Positions 48,526-60,090 of a stretch of 64,000 nucleotides of DNA are shown in pieces; position 1 is the stretch's first letter; each line of letters starts with the position of its first letter. The DNA is from Rhizomys pruinosus. Taxonomy: Eukaryota > Chordata > Mammalia > Rodentia > Spalacidae. A program made the position numbers and the translations under genes. Location of the stretch: NCBI GenBank assembly GCA_009823505.1, contig VZQC01006585.1:37637-101636 (forward strand), in the 5' to 3' direction. Under the pieces are notes generated by a model. That model made no database searches. It had not been told where the DNA came from and saw only the letters and a list, made by a program, of their open reading frames with translations.

Positions 48526-49128
48526 AGTTTCCTTAACTCTAAACTAAAAATAAATGCATATACTTTACAAAATTGTGAAGGTAGGATAAAATCTGTGCAC
48601 ATATCTCCTAACATGGTAGAGGATGCATTTCTTCCTTTCTGACATCATTATCAATTTTCCTTTTGCTATGCCAAAATGTTATCTATTTTTAAAAAATTGG
48701 TTCTTACATTGTATTATACCAAAGATGCATAGAGTTAAAAATAAAAGATATTTTTAGAGAAAAATTCCATGAGTTTATTATTAACAAGGTATATACTGGG
48801 CATCTCAAAGCATAAATCTAATGAAAAATTACAACAAACTTATATGAGACTTCATTAGAATTGAGGATTTTTGTTCATTTAATATGAAGTGTTCAAAGGG
48901 ATCTCACACTCATGCTGTTTTGGAGTTAGTGTTTTAATTTCAACGTAGGCTGAATTACCACTTGCCCAATCCGTCTGACTCTACCTCCTAAAGCATGACA
49001 TCATGACATGCTTCCTCATGCCTGGCTTCATGGTGACTCTTCAGTGAAGTTTTTTCCATGTGCCCTAATAATTCCAGGGAACCAGAACACTACAGTGGTT
49101 ATTTCAAGGTAAGAAATAAGTCCTTTTG

Positions 49129-49160
<32 letters not shown>
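49129..49160. repeat. (AAT)n microsatellite
   Basis: About 10 AAT units. Confidence 0.95.
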
Positions 49161-49163
<3 letters not shown>

Positions 49164-49791
49164 GTGTGCAAGGTTAAGCCGGAGTGAGAAAGGGGGTTTG
49201 CAGTGCATATTCTAGTAAAGCATTTGTAATCCAAGAAATAAGAGGGAAAGAAAAATCAAATACCTTAAAAATAATGAACTGCCAAGAGATTTCAAAAAGC
49301 TCTTCCCAAGGAGACATTAAAATGACAAACATACAACTATGAAGAGAAGCTGAAAGCCAGGAAATACGACTGCATAATCACCAGAAAGGTTAAAAAACAT
49401 GAAAATAAAGGCAAAAACAGAAATCTGACTGACAACCATAAAGATGTTAAGTGGCTGAAAATGTCTAATACTGAGGTGGCAGTGCAAATTGGTGTAGCCA
49501 GTGTTACCTGGAAACATTACAGGACCTACCAGGCACACATTACAAACCATCAACTCTACTCCTAAGCAGAACAGATACGCACTGAACAATTCTACAAAAC
49601 ATCCTAATAGCATTATTTGGAATAGAAAAAATAATTACCATTAAAAAAAATGGAGGGGTGTGGATATGATGCAGAAATGGAATTCTTTGTATTATAATTA
49701 ATGCTAAATTTCTTGACCTAAGTAGTAATTACCAAGTGTGTTTCCTTCATTGGCCTATACAACTGTGGTTGTATTTTATCAATAAAAACTG

Positions 49792-50090
49792 GGATTGACG
49801 AGATGGCTCAGTGGGTAAAGTGCCTATTATGAACCATGAGCTCAGCCAGCGCCCACATACAAAGCCAGGTATTGAAGCTGTAATTCCGGCACTCAGGAGG
49901 TGGAGACAAGTGGGTCCCTGAAGCTTGCTGGACAACCAGACTGTTAAATTCAAAGTTCTGTGAGAGACCCTGTCTCAAGAAATGAAAGGGGAGGAGGGGG
50001 CATGAGAGCATTCATCAGTGAGCATACCTGCACATGCATGGGTATACATCTCACACATGGAGGCACACACACACAAATTTAAAGAAAACA
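49792..50090 (+). repeat. B4-type SINE (tRNA-like head plus B1-like part)
   Basis: Head gacgagatggctcagtgggt, then a B1-like section with gtaattccggcactcaggag and gagaccctgtctcaa, then an AC-rich end. Confidence 0.75.
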
Positions 50091-50097
50091 AACTTTG

Positions 50098-50330
50098 CAG
50101 CTGGAGAGGTGGCTCAGTGGTTAAGAGCACTGACTACTCTTGCAGAGGACCTGGGTTCAATTCCTAGCACCCACATGGCAACTAACAACCTTCCATAACT
50201 CCAGTTCCAGGGGATCTGACACCCTCTTCTGACTGCCATAGTCAATGAACATCACAGGTACACCCATCTATATGCAAGCAATACACTAGTATATGTTAAA
50301 TAAAAATAATAAATGTGAAAATATTTTTAA
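50098..50330 (+). repeat. B2-type SINE
   Basis: Head gctggagaggtggctcagtg, AAATAAA tail. Confidence 0.88.
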
Positions 50331-50344
50331 AGAAGACAAACCTG

Positions 50345-50705
50345 AATTTAATAAAAAGTAGGTGTCACAAGCTTGAGATCAAGCCAGTGCTGGAATGGGG
50401 AAGGACAGAAAGATCACCAAGGCTTACTGGCTAGCCAGCCTAGCCAAAACAAACAGAGCTCCAGGGCCAGCTGCAGACTTTGTCACAAGGAAAAAAGGCA
50501 GATGGCAATAGATGACACCCAACACCCTTCTCTGGCCTTTCCACAAAATATGCATGGGTGTGCAAGCCTACACACAAAAAAGTGTGGTGACTTGAGTTAA
50601 ATCCCTACAGCCCAAGTAAAGGTCAAGGTCAAGGAAAGAATGGCGCGAATGTGCTGTCTGATCTTCATATGCAGATTGTTGCACACACAGAGTAATAAAT
50701 AAGTG
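50345..50705 (+). repeat. Probable B4-like or B3-like repeat, decayed
   Basis: Phrases such as tgacttgagttaaatcccta suggest tRNA-derived SINE ancestry, but the match is weak. Confidence 0.35.
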
Positions 50706-50807
50706 AAGACAATGTATTACTTCAATAAAATCACTGAATCATGAAAAGAGAAGTGAGAATAGAAGAAATTATTTGCCTCAGATGTGATTAAGGTTTTCAG
50801 TTAATTT

Positions 50808-50918
50808 TGTTTTAGACAGGGTCTCATTTTATATAGCACAGGCTAGCTTGGAACTTGCAGGGATCCACCTCCCCCTTCCTCCCAAGTGCAGGGGTGTGCT
50901 ACCATGTCCAGCTGTGAC
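50808..50918 (-). repeat. Diverged B1 SINE
   Basis: Antisense; tagacagggtctcattttat to gtgctaccatgtccagctg. Confidence 0.78.
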
Positions 50919-51185
50919 CAAGTATTTTCAACATGATAGATAACTACAGAGACCCCAGACAGATACAGACTTTACATGAGAGCCAGGATAGGGGTTCAAT
51001 AATCCTAGACAATCTTAAAATAATTCAGTAATCTCTGTCTTTAGATTAAGAAATGCAAATTTAAATCATCTCAGAAAGAAAAAAAATTAAAGAGTATTTT
51101 TCAAGACACAGAAAAATGGAACTTTCATTAGGCAAAGATGGAGTGTACATTGTTATTCCCCACTGGGGAAAACTTGCTATGGAAG

Positions 51186-51400
51186 ACATCACACTCCTGC
51201 CACCACAGGCACCACCACGCCTGGTGCTAAGAATTGAACCCGGGTCCTCTGCAAGGGCAGTCGGTGTTCTTAACCGCTGAGCCATCTCGCCAGCCCCTTT
51301 TTTGGTCTTTTTGAGCCAAGGTCTCCCTGTAGCCCCCACTGGGCCAGAAACTGGCTACATAGAGCAGGCTGGCCTTGAACTCAAGACCACCACATCTGGT
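51186..51400 (-). repeat. B1/B2-head segments in composite order
   Basis: A B2-type head (51,220-51,297) is fused to the start of a B1 on its left (caccaccacgcctgg). A second antisense B1 follows on the right to about 51,400. Confidence 0.75.
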
Positions 51401-51712
51401 TGAGTATTCTTTTTTAAAATACTGTTTTATGTAACTGTGAAAATATTTTCCTTTCTCTTCAGTAACTACTGAGTACAGTAAGCGCATATATATTATGGGG
51501 TGGTGCTTTATGTATGAGGTGAGCTGGATACATAAGGTATAGAATGTGGCTGGTCCTTAGAAAATGCTACATAGTTTAACTAGTAAATTACTTAATCTCT
51601 TCCTGAATATGCTTCCTCCTGTTCTGACCCCCTTGGTTTCAGCTGTTTAACTCACTATGTTTAGATCCTCGTATGTTATGGTACATATGTACAGTGATTT
51701 CTGTAGGTCTGT

Positions 51713-52740
51713 GCCTGACTACTGCAGTACAGTTCTCTATTTTATTCCCCTTCCCTGACTACTGTGGTACAGTTCTCTATTTTATTCCCCTTCCCTGACT
51801 ACTGTGGTACAGTTCTCTATTTTATTCCCCTTCCCTGACTACTGTGGTACAGTTCTCTATTTTATTCCCCTTCCCTGACTACTGTGGTACAGTTCTCTAT
51901 TTTATTCCCCTTCCCTGACTACTGTGGTACAGTTCTCTATTTTATTCCCCTTCCCTGACTACTGTGGTACAGTTCTCTATTTTATTCCCCTTCCCTGACT
52001 ACTGTGGTACAGTTCTCTATTTTATTCCCCTTCCCTGACTACTGCAGTACAGTTCTCTATTTTATTCCCCTTCCCTGACTACTGTGGTACAGTTCTCTAT
52101 TTTATTCCCCTTCCCTGACTACTGTGGTACAGTTCTCTATTTTATTCCCCTTCCCTGACTACTGTGGTACAGTTCTCTATTTTATTCCCCTTCCCTGACT
52201 ACTGTGGTACAGTTCTCTATTTTATTCCCCTTCCCTGACTACTGTGGTACAGTTCTCTATTTTATTCCCCTTCCCTGACTACTGTGGTACAGTTCTCTAT
52301 TTTATTCCCCTTCCCTGACTACTGTGGTACAGTTCTCTATTTTATTCCCCTTCCCTGACTACTGTGGTACAGTTCTCTATTTTATTCCCCTTCCCTGACT
52401 ACTGCAGTACAGTTCTCTATTTTATTCCCCTTCCCTGACTACTGCGGTACAGTTCTCTATTTTATTCCCCTTCCCTGACTACTGTGGTACAGTTCTCTAT
52501 TTTATTCCCCTTCCCTGATTACTGCAGTACAGTTCTCTATTTTATTCCTCTTCCCCGATTACTGTGGTACAGTTCTCTATTTTATTTCCCTTCCCTGACT
52601 ACTGTGGTACAGTTCTCTATTTTATTCCCCTTCCCTGACTACTGCAGTACAGTTCTCTATTTCATTTCCCTTCCCTGACTACTGCAGTGCAGTTCCCTAT
52701 TTTATTCCCTGACTACTGTGGTAGTTCTATTTTATTTCCC
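51713..52740. repeat. 40-bp minisatellite, very homogeneous
   Basis: About 25 copies of a 40-bp unit containing actgtggtacagttctctat followed by tttattccccttccctgact. Most central copies are identical; the main variant is gcagtac for gtggtac. Copies after about 52,500 diverge and shorten. Confidence 0.96.
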
Positions 52741-53369
52741 CTTCCCCATTGCTTTATTGTACATGAAGTAACTGGTATATGTGCACAAGCATATTGCGTC
52801 TTTCACTTTTAATCTAAATGACCAATGTTATGTTTTGGTTGGTATCAAATGGAGATGGTATGGGGAAAGAACTGGTTCTATGAAAACCTCCCCTTCTCTA
52901 TTAGTGGCATGCTCAGTCAGCTCTTATCTTTATATTCCAATAAGTTATTTTGGTGTCAATGCTTTAACAAACCCCAACAACATAGAAATTCTTGCATACC
53001 TTGTTCAATTGAAAATTTAATGCTTTTCATTTATTATTATAAAACCAATGACAATTTTATAATTTTTTTCTACATAGCTGTTACCTGAGGGTGATCTGTC
53101 TTTAAGTAGGGGTAAATCACTCTTGAAAGCAACAGGAGCTTCTGCCCTGATGGTGATCACCATCAAGTCAAGCATCTTGTTGTTTAAATAAACTTTTTCT
53201 TGTTTTAAAAAAAAATAAACAGCAATAAGAAAGAGCAACAGTTAGGAAGCTTAATTAAGAAAGCCCTCAACTTGTGAAAATTACATATCCCTTACCACCC
53301 ACAATCTTCAGGAAAGGTTGAGAGAGCCAACTGACTCATCAAACAAGAGCTCAACAAGCTCTCTTGAGC

Positions 53370-53784
53370 TCACCATACTGCCTCCAGGAACACATCTTTG
53401 AAGTCTTCAGAGTAGCCATCAACCAAATGCTCCAACACCCTTCTGTCCCCTTGAACTCGAGCCCACCAGCTCCTAACCTCCCCTCCCCCCATTACCCCCT
53501 GCCAGCTGGAAGTAGCCAGATTTGAGCCAATGTCTCTATACCCAGAGAGGTCGGATGTTAGGCTGGGAGCTCGAGACATGGACTAAGATGGCATGGGCCG
53601 GAAAAAAACCTAACCCTTCTCTTCCGGCCAAGAACCCACTCTGGAGGCCTCTGAACAAAGAAAATGTGCCAAAAGCCCACTTCTGCACTCCTGGCAACTC
53701 ACAATCCACTCCCCTAATGTTGCCAGACCACCCAAGTGCCCACCCAAGTGTTCAGGTTTTGATCCTAATAAACCTGCTTTTATA

Positions 53785-53812
<28 letters not shown>
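53370..53812 (+). pseudogene. Possible retrocopy ending in AATAAA and an A-tail
   Basis: GC-richer than its surroundings. It ends cctaataaacctgcttttat followed by a few bases and a run of about 18 A. This is how a processed retrocopy or an LTR transcript end would look. Frames on both strands are under 90 codons and match nothing I know. Confidence 0.4.
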
Positions 53813-53816
<4 letters not shown>

Positions 53817-54159
53817 AAATCATCAGGTATGGAGGTCACTGGGAACTGACTTCTTCCTCAGCAGCAACAGTTTGCAACATCAGGACTAAGAAGTGACAGG
53901 TGAAAACAATTGGATTTACAGCAAATTTTTTGCCCTGGGAGCAGATATCATCTGCTGGGAAGGTTATTAATAGATAATTAGCTAAACCTTGTAAGATTAT
54001 TATCTAGCAGGAGGGTTTCTAATAAAGAAAAAAAGCATGTAAATATACTCTCCCATGAAGAGTCAGTCAAAATTAAATAAGCCTGTCTATCTACTAGACA
54101 GAAAAGACCATCCCTAAGGAAAAAGTTATCTCTTCTAGAGACTTTAAGAACAGGTTGTC

Positions 54160-54396
54160 GGGGCTGGAGAGATGGCCTAGCAGTTAAGAGCGTCGACCAC
54201 TCTTACAGAGGACCCAGGTTCGATCCCCAGCACCCACATGGCGGCCGAGAACCATCTGAAACTCCAATTCCAGGAGAACTCCAGTTCCAGGGGAATCCGA
54301 CACCCTCTTCTGACCTCCGAGGCATTGCACAACACAGGTGCACACACTTGCATGCAGAAAGTACATTCATACACATACAGAAATTAAAAAAAAAAA
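54160..54396 (+). repeat. B2 SINE, internally duplicated subtype
   Basis: Full copy in zinc-finger intron 1 with the doubled block and an A-tail. Confidence 0.9.
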
Positions 54397-54923
54397 GGTC
54401 TACCATATCGGCACAATAGTCCCTTTGGCCAGTTTCTAGTGTATTGGTTACTGATCTCATTACTCTGACAAAATCTCTGACCACACAACTTAAAGGTAGG
54501 AAAGATTTAGTTTAACCCACGGTATAGAGTGCAATCTAGGCTGATGAGGAAGGAATGGTGAAAAGAACAAATGTTCTTATGGCACCTACAGTCAGGAAGC
54601 AGAAAAATGAGTCAAGTGCTCAGCCTGCTTTCTCCTTTTTATTCAGTTTGGGACCCCAGACCACACTCAAGGTGGATTTCCCCCTCAGTGTGCAAATATA
54701 GACAAGCCAGAGGTATGTCTCCTAGGTGATTTCAAATACAGTCACTTGCATCTTTTCAATAGGCTCTCCTCTGCTCTGTAATAAATGATCTACCTTCTAC
54801 ATTCCTTGAAATCTTATCTGAATTCAGAAGAACTAGGTGAGCCAAGGGGAGGCCACATCAAGATCTCAAAGACACAAGAGCAACAATGCCACTAGACTGT
54901 GATTAGATTAAATAACACAATTG

Positions 54924-55150
54924 GGGCCTGGAGAGCTGGCTCAGTGGTTAAGAGCACTGACCGTTCTTACAGAGGACTCTGGTTTGGTTCCAGCATCCAT
55001 ATGGCAGCTAGTAACTGTACCTCTGGTTCCAGGGGCTCTGATGCCCTCTTCTGGCCTCCATGAAGGGATTGCATGACAGGGGTACACTTACATACATGCA
55101 GGTTATACATTGATACACATAAAATAGAAATAATAAATACAATTTTTAAA
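54924..55150 (+). repeat. B2-type SINE
   Basis: Head ggggcctggagagctggctc. Confidence 0.87.
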
Positions 55151-57179
55151 AACCCACACAATTAAAAGACAAATTTGGGGCCTGGGAGAAATTCAATGCT
55201 ACAGTGCATGACCAGATTCCCAGGATCGATAGCAGACAGGCAGTTCCTAACTCGTCCTCAATCTGAATGAAGATCAACTCATGTTTCTAGTCCTTCTGAG
55301 AGAAAAATCATTCATGAGCTAAGAGTTGTACATACTAGACAGCAGAAAACATCCACATCCGATGTGTAGGAAATGCTGAAGCAGAATCTGAGCTTAACTC
55401 TGGTCTTGGGCAATGTGGTGTACAATTGGGAAGAACTGCATTGTTACACTGAGGAGAAAAACTGGCACACATGCGGCACCCTAACTCTACTGGGTTCCCG
55501 GTGCTGGAACTTAGCTCACGTAGCACTGGAAGCTCCAGAGGAAACAGAGGTTCCATACGATCATTCAACTACTTCTACAGGCTTCTCTCTTGGGATCAAG
55601 GCAAAGGAGGCTTTAAAACTCAAAGATCAGTTTCTCTCTGAAAGGCATGGTCCAGCTGTCTGCCACTGCTCTCTAACACGGAGGTAAGAGGGAGTGGGGA
55701 ACATAGTCTCTGTGGAAGTTCAGGACTTTCTAAATTCCCACCACACTGATAAACCTAATCTATCAATTTCTCCTGGAAGGAGTCTGTCAGTGTACAATGT
55801 TGGCCACAGCAGGGCATGTGCATGGTGCTATATAGCAATGATCCCCCAACCCCTTCTGTTAAATCCCTCTTCCAGAGCAGTGGCAGACAGCTGGACCATG
55901 CATTTAACCATCTTTTTTTCCAACACATCTTAACTTGTCAAATCTCCCTGCATCACAGAAAAACAATGATTTTAAACATGGGGACAAACATGCCTATCCA
56001 CATTCAGAATTAAGAGACAGAGCTAGAAAGCAGGGATCCATTCTTCCAGTCTAGATTCATTCTTAAAAAGGTGTACCACAGACTCAATGCAGCAGGCAGA
56101 CAGCAATGTCTTGAAGGCTAAGACTATTGGCAGAATTACAGTCAGAAAGCTGAAACAGCCAAAGTATCTTTCAGATGAGAGGAAACCAACAGATTCCTCC
56201 CAGCCACAAGGCAGTCAGACACTCCCCTGACAAGATCTATCTTTACACCTCAGGGTGCTCTCTAGGAAGTCTGGACAGAGATGCTGATATGCACTGGACT
56301 CTCCTAGACATCAGATGTGGCAGCTGGTGTTGGGCCCTTCAGGCAGCCTTGAGACACAGGGCATGGAAAGGGATGGATGGTGAGATGAGGCTAGACCTCA
56401 CTATGTGTACTCTCTAAAGAGGAAGCTCAATCCAAAGTATTCTGATAGGGTACCTATACTAAGGAAGACAAGAAGAGGGGCAGTAACTTTCCATGGGACT
56501 CAAGTGTATGCTTTCTTTTAATACGAAAAAAAATGACTTAATACTATGTCTATTTGAAATGTAGTGTAGCTTGGTTACCCAGCAGAACCAGATGGGAACA
56601 TCCTATCTCCGAAGATACTGCATACATGAGCTGCAGAACTAACAAGGAGAAATCAAGCTGGTGCTGACCTGAGAGCCTCCTCTCTACTGTCCTCAGCTGG
56701 ATGGTGCCACACATGCCATGAGAAGGAAAAGATAACCACCAACCTTACCCAGCTGTCACTCCTGTGAACAACAATTGGCCTGGCAAGAGATGCCCATCTG
56801 TGCAATAGTGGCACAAATATTATGGGAGTAACCACCTACTTTTTAATTGGACTGAGGATTGCTTTCCTGAGGATGGATCCCATACCTGATGCTAGTATCA
56901 GACTTAAGAACTTGAGGCCAGACAGGTCGTAGAATATAAGGGAAAACCTAGTACTAGTTTTCTACTAGTTATTGTATTAAACTGACTCTTGATGATTTAT
57001 CACTATACCCATAAATTAATGTATTTCTCAACTCTCATCAGAGAAGTTTCCTTATGCAAACAGATGGTGATTAACACAGAAACCCACAACCGGCCGAAGT
57101 ACAGAGAATAAGAAGCTGCAGAGTGCTTGTTGCGGAACAGGGCACATACCAAACTTCCACCTCGCAAGGCTCAGGGATC
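55151..57179. other. Intron 1 sequence, no gene seen
   Basis: About 2 kb of moderate-GC sequence with frames up to 104 codons (55,373-55,687); none resembles a known family. Confidence 0.45.
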
Positions 57180-57600
57180 ATTGCAGAGAAAGATTCTAAG
57201 AGCCGGAGGTGGTAGATGACCACAAGGAAACAAGAATTCACCAGACAGCTGGTCAGTTACTCATGAAGTCACAGCAATAGTGACAGCATGCACAAGTCCC
57301 ATGCAAGCTCAAACCAGAAAAAAAGAAAAAGCATAGACAGCTGAGAGAGAAAAACTCAGTTCCAACCCCACCTGAGGAAACTGCGGCAACTGGAGGGGCA
57401 GACAGTCTCTTTCAAGCATCGCACTCCTGGTAGGTTAACTAGGGCATTTGGGGACACAAAGTAGACTCCAAAGGCCTTATTACATAAGTAATAGAGTACA
57501 TTAAATTGGGAGGGGGGCAAATAGAGGACGTGCAGCTCAGGGAGCGGATCTAAATATCAACTTACATGAAAATCTCGAAATCCAATTAAAACATTTTTTA
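57180..57600 (+). repeat. L1 3' UTR fragment
   Basis: Contains gagccggaggtggtagatga, gacagcatgcacaagtccc and catttggggacacaaag, shared with the 45.7-kb fragment. It ends in an A-rich run just before the CpG island, within intron 1 of the zinc-finger gene. Confidence 0.65.
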
Positions 57601-57749
57601 AAAAGAAATGTAGTATGGAAGATAAATAGGAGATAATATTGTGAACAAGCAAAGTAGGTGTTTGGGAATGCAGTCAAAGATCTGAACATTTAGGAATGAG
57701 GTGAGCTAGGCTGCTGGATTTGAAATCATGCTTCCGGTGTATGGAGAAG

Positions 57750-58340
57750 ACCTCACAGGATACAGCTTCTTTCCCTGCTGAACCACGGAGAGCGCTGGAT
57801 GCGCCCTTGACTGTCCTCCGCACTACCCGGCTGCTGGGAGCTGCGCAGAGGTCCAGCTGGGTCACAAGTCTCCTGACAAGGCGCAGACACGCCGCCGACA
57901 CCGGGAGCGCCGCACCGCAGCGCGGAGGCGGAGCAAGACGCCCCGCCACTGGCCGCCGCGGAGGCTCAGGCCCTGGACCTCGGAGGGCCAGCACACGCAG
58001 TTCCCACCTCCCACTGGCGACGATGTCGCGCACACTCACCGTTGGGCCGGCGCGCCACCCGGCATCTCCCCAGATGCCCTGCCCGCCGCGACCCGCTCCC
58101 GCCGGTCCGGCACAGCTTCCCTGCATGCTCATGGCGCCACACAAACTCACCATCTCTCCGGACGTGGCCCGCGTCCTGCCTGTGGTCACCAGGCGCTCGC
58201 AGGTCACGCGGAGACCGGAAGCAGCAGGGCAGCGCTAGCATCCGAACCGGAAGAGAAGGAGGCGCTCCAGGATCCTGGATGCAGAGACCTGCGTCGAGAG
58301 CCCGCCCCCTCAGCCCTTTCTTTGTGTTTGATTGGAGGGT
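57750..58340 (-). promoter_or_regulatory. CpG-island promoter of the KRAB zinc-finger gene
   Basis: This is a roughly 0.6-kb GC- and CpG-rich block in otherwise AT-rich, CpG-poor DNA, with no TATA box seen. It contains exon 1 and its donor. A second consensus donor on the minus strand (GTGAGTGTG, starting at 58039) could serve an alternative first exon downstream. Open frames across the island on both strands are products of GC richness, not genes. Confidence 0.8.
58151..58240 (-). CDS. KRAB zinc-finger gene exon 1 (5' UTR and start codon)
   Basis: On the minus strand the sequence CCGGAGAG, ATG, then GTGAGTTTG places the start codon as the last three exon bases (58153-58151), directly before a consensus donor. 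This layout is common in KRAB zinc-finger genes. The preceding 5' UTR (cttccggtctccgcgtgacc and onwards) resembles their first exons. The exon lies in a CpG island. The transcription start is not visible; 58240 is a nominal 5' limit. Only the ATG is coding here. The phase joins the KRAB exon exactly. Confidence 0.82.
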
Positions 58341-60090
58341 CTCACCATAGTGCTGCTGATTGGATAGACTTTCGGGCCCCTCGGCTTTGTTTGGGGACCC
58401 CTATCAGTGTACCAGTGGCTGAAGGAAGCTGAACCTTCACATTTACCCTTGTGTATAAGATCGTATCCGTTTATGAATCATATTATTCGCAATAGGGAAG
58501 AACATCATGACCACTACTTATAGTTTTTCTCCAACTTTAAGGAGCTCTTGTGAGGAGGTGGCCTCAATTTAAAATGGAAAAGCAATTTCCCTAAGCGGCG
58601 GTAATGTCCAATAGAAAAGAAAAAAAAAAAAATAGTAACGCAAAGAGTAATTTAAAAGTTTCTAGTATTGACATTAAAAAATTAAAACAGATGATACTGA
58701 TTATAATAAAAAACCCAGTATGTCTGAAACATTGTTACTATGTGGAATCAATACTGTTACTGAAATATACATATATTTGGTTACTAAATCTTAAAAACTC
58801 ACTACGTCTGCAGCAGACCTCAGTTCAGGCCTGCCACATTCCTCCTTTGAGAGCTGTGACTTTCCTGACCTCAGGAAGGTGAGGAGCCTGAAAATCTTTC
58901 TGTTTTGCCACAGGTGGCGAAATACAATTCCATGCTAATACTTACCTTCAAGCCCAATGAAGGGGAAGAACAGTGTCCTAAAAGACGGGCAGGGAGCTAC
59001 AACCAGGAAGTATCCAGAGGTAGCCCACTGCTTGCTAGTGCTGCTTAGCTTAAGCCCATCTTCCTCCTAGAAAAGGTAAAGGAAGCTAGGGGTCCAGAAG
59101 GGCAACTCATTTCTCCAAATCAACCTGCAGCTTTTCCTCTGGAGTTCAAATAGATTAAATGTTAAATTTCCATTTTATGGGGCTGGAGAGATGGCTCAGT
59201 AGGCAAGAGTAGTTAAGGCTGCTCTCATAGAGGACTGGGGTTCGATTCCCAGTACCCATATGGCAGCTAACAACCATCTGTATCTCCAGGTCCATGGGAA
59301 TCTGACGCCCTCTTCTGATTTCTGTGGGCCTTGCACCACATGGGTGCATTTACATACATGTAAGCAATACACTCATATACAAAAAACAAAAAACTTTTTT
59401 TTTTAATTCTGATTTTACAATTTGGCCTTGGATCTACTTGTCAGTCAGTGGACATCTTTTCTCTTGTGATGTGGAGTTCTGGGTAAGTTTAAGAACCCAA
59501 TCATAAGCATACACATCTGCACAAATTTCTGTGTAAATCAACAATATCTAGCAAGAGATCCAACTTAAATTAAGAGTAAACAGAGTATGTATAGCACCCA
59601 GCATTTCAAACAAAATATCACAGGGTAACAAACCACTGCAGAATTTATTAGCTGGATATTGGACTGCTCAGCATTTGAGACTCAGTGGGGCTCCCTGTGT
59701 CTGGGAAGCCGAGGGCTGACAGTTCAGAGGGTAAGCTGGCTGTCAACTGAGAAGTATTTGCTCTCCCTTGTTCTCACGATATTTTATCTTGCAGCAAGCA
59801 TTACGAATGTGTTCTCATGGAGACAGAAGGGTCCTGAAGGAAAACTGGAAAGTATTCAAGATCTTTTCAGCCAAAGTATCAAACAAATACATGGTCATAG
59901 TCAGAGCTTTATATGAGCCCTGTCAAAAGAGGCCAAGACACAGATACAGATGCTACCTCTCAATAGGAGGAGGAGATATAATGTGTTGCCTACATCATGG
60001 ACACTAGAAAAGATGAAGAAATGCTGACATTTTTACACTAATGTCAATATACCTTTTGTTGCTAGAGTTCATAAAACTGTTTCAAATCAC
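58341..60090. other. Upstream flank of the zinc-finger promoter, mostly unassigned
   Basis: Besides the B2 at 59,178 I see no gene. 59,640-60,060 has a short frame without recognisable domains. Confidence 0.45.
59178..59395 (+). repeat. B2-type SINE
   Basis: Head ggggctggagagatggctca; the copy has a short extra stretch after the head. Confidence 0.87.

Noticed and set aside
55373..55687. 104-codon frame considered as a small gene
   Set aside because: No recognisable domain, no splice or promoter context, and its length is within chance expectation for this composition.
57720..58241. Plus-strand frame of 172 codons and minus-strand frame of 177 codons in the CpG island
   Set aside because: GC-rich island with few stops; the minus-strand region is a 5' UTR with a donor inside it.
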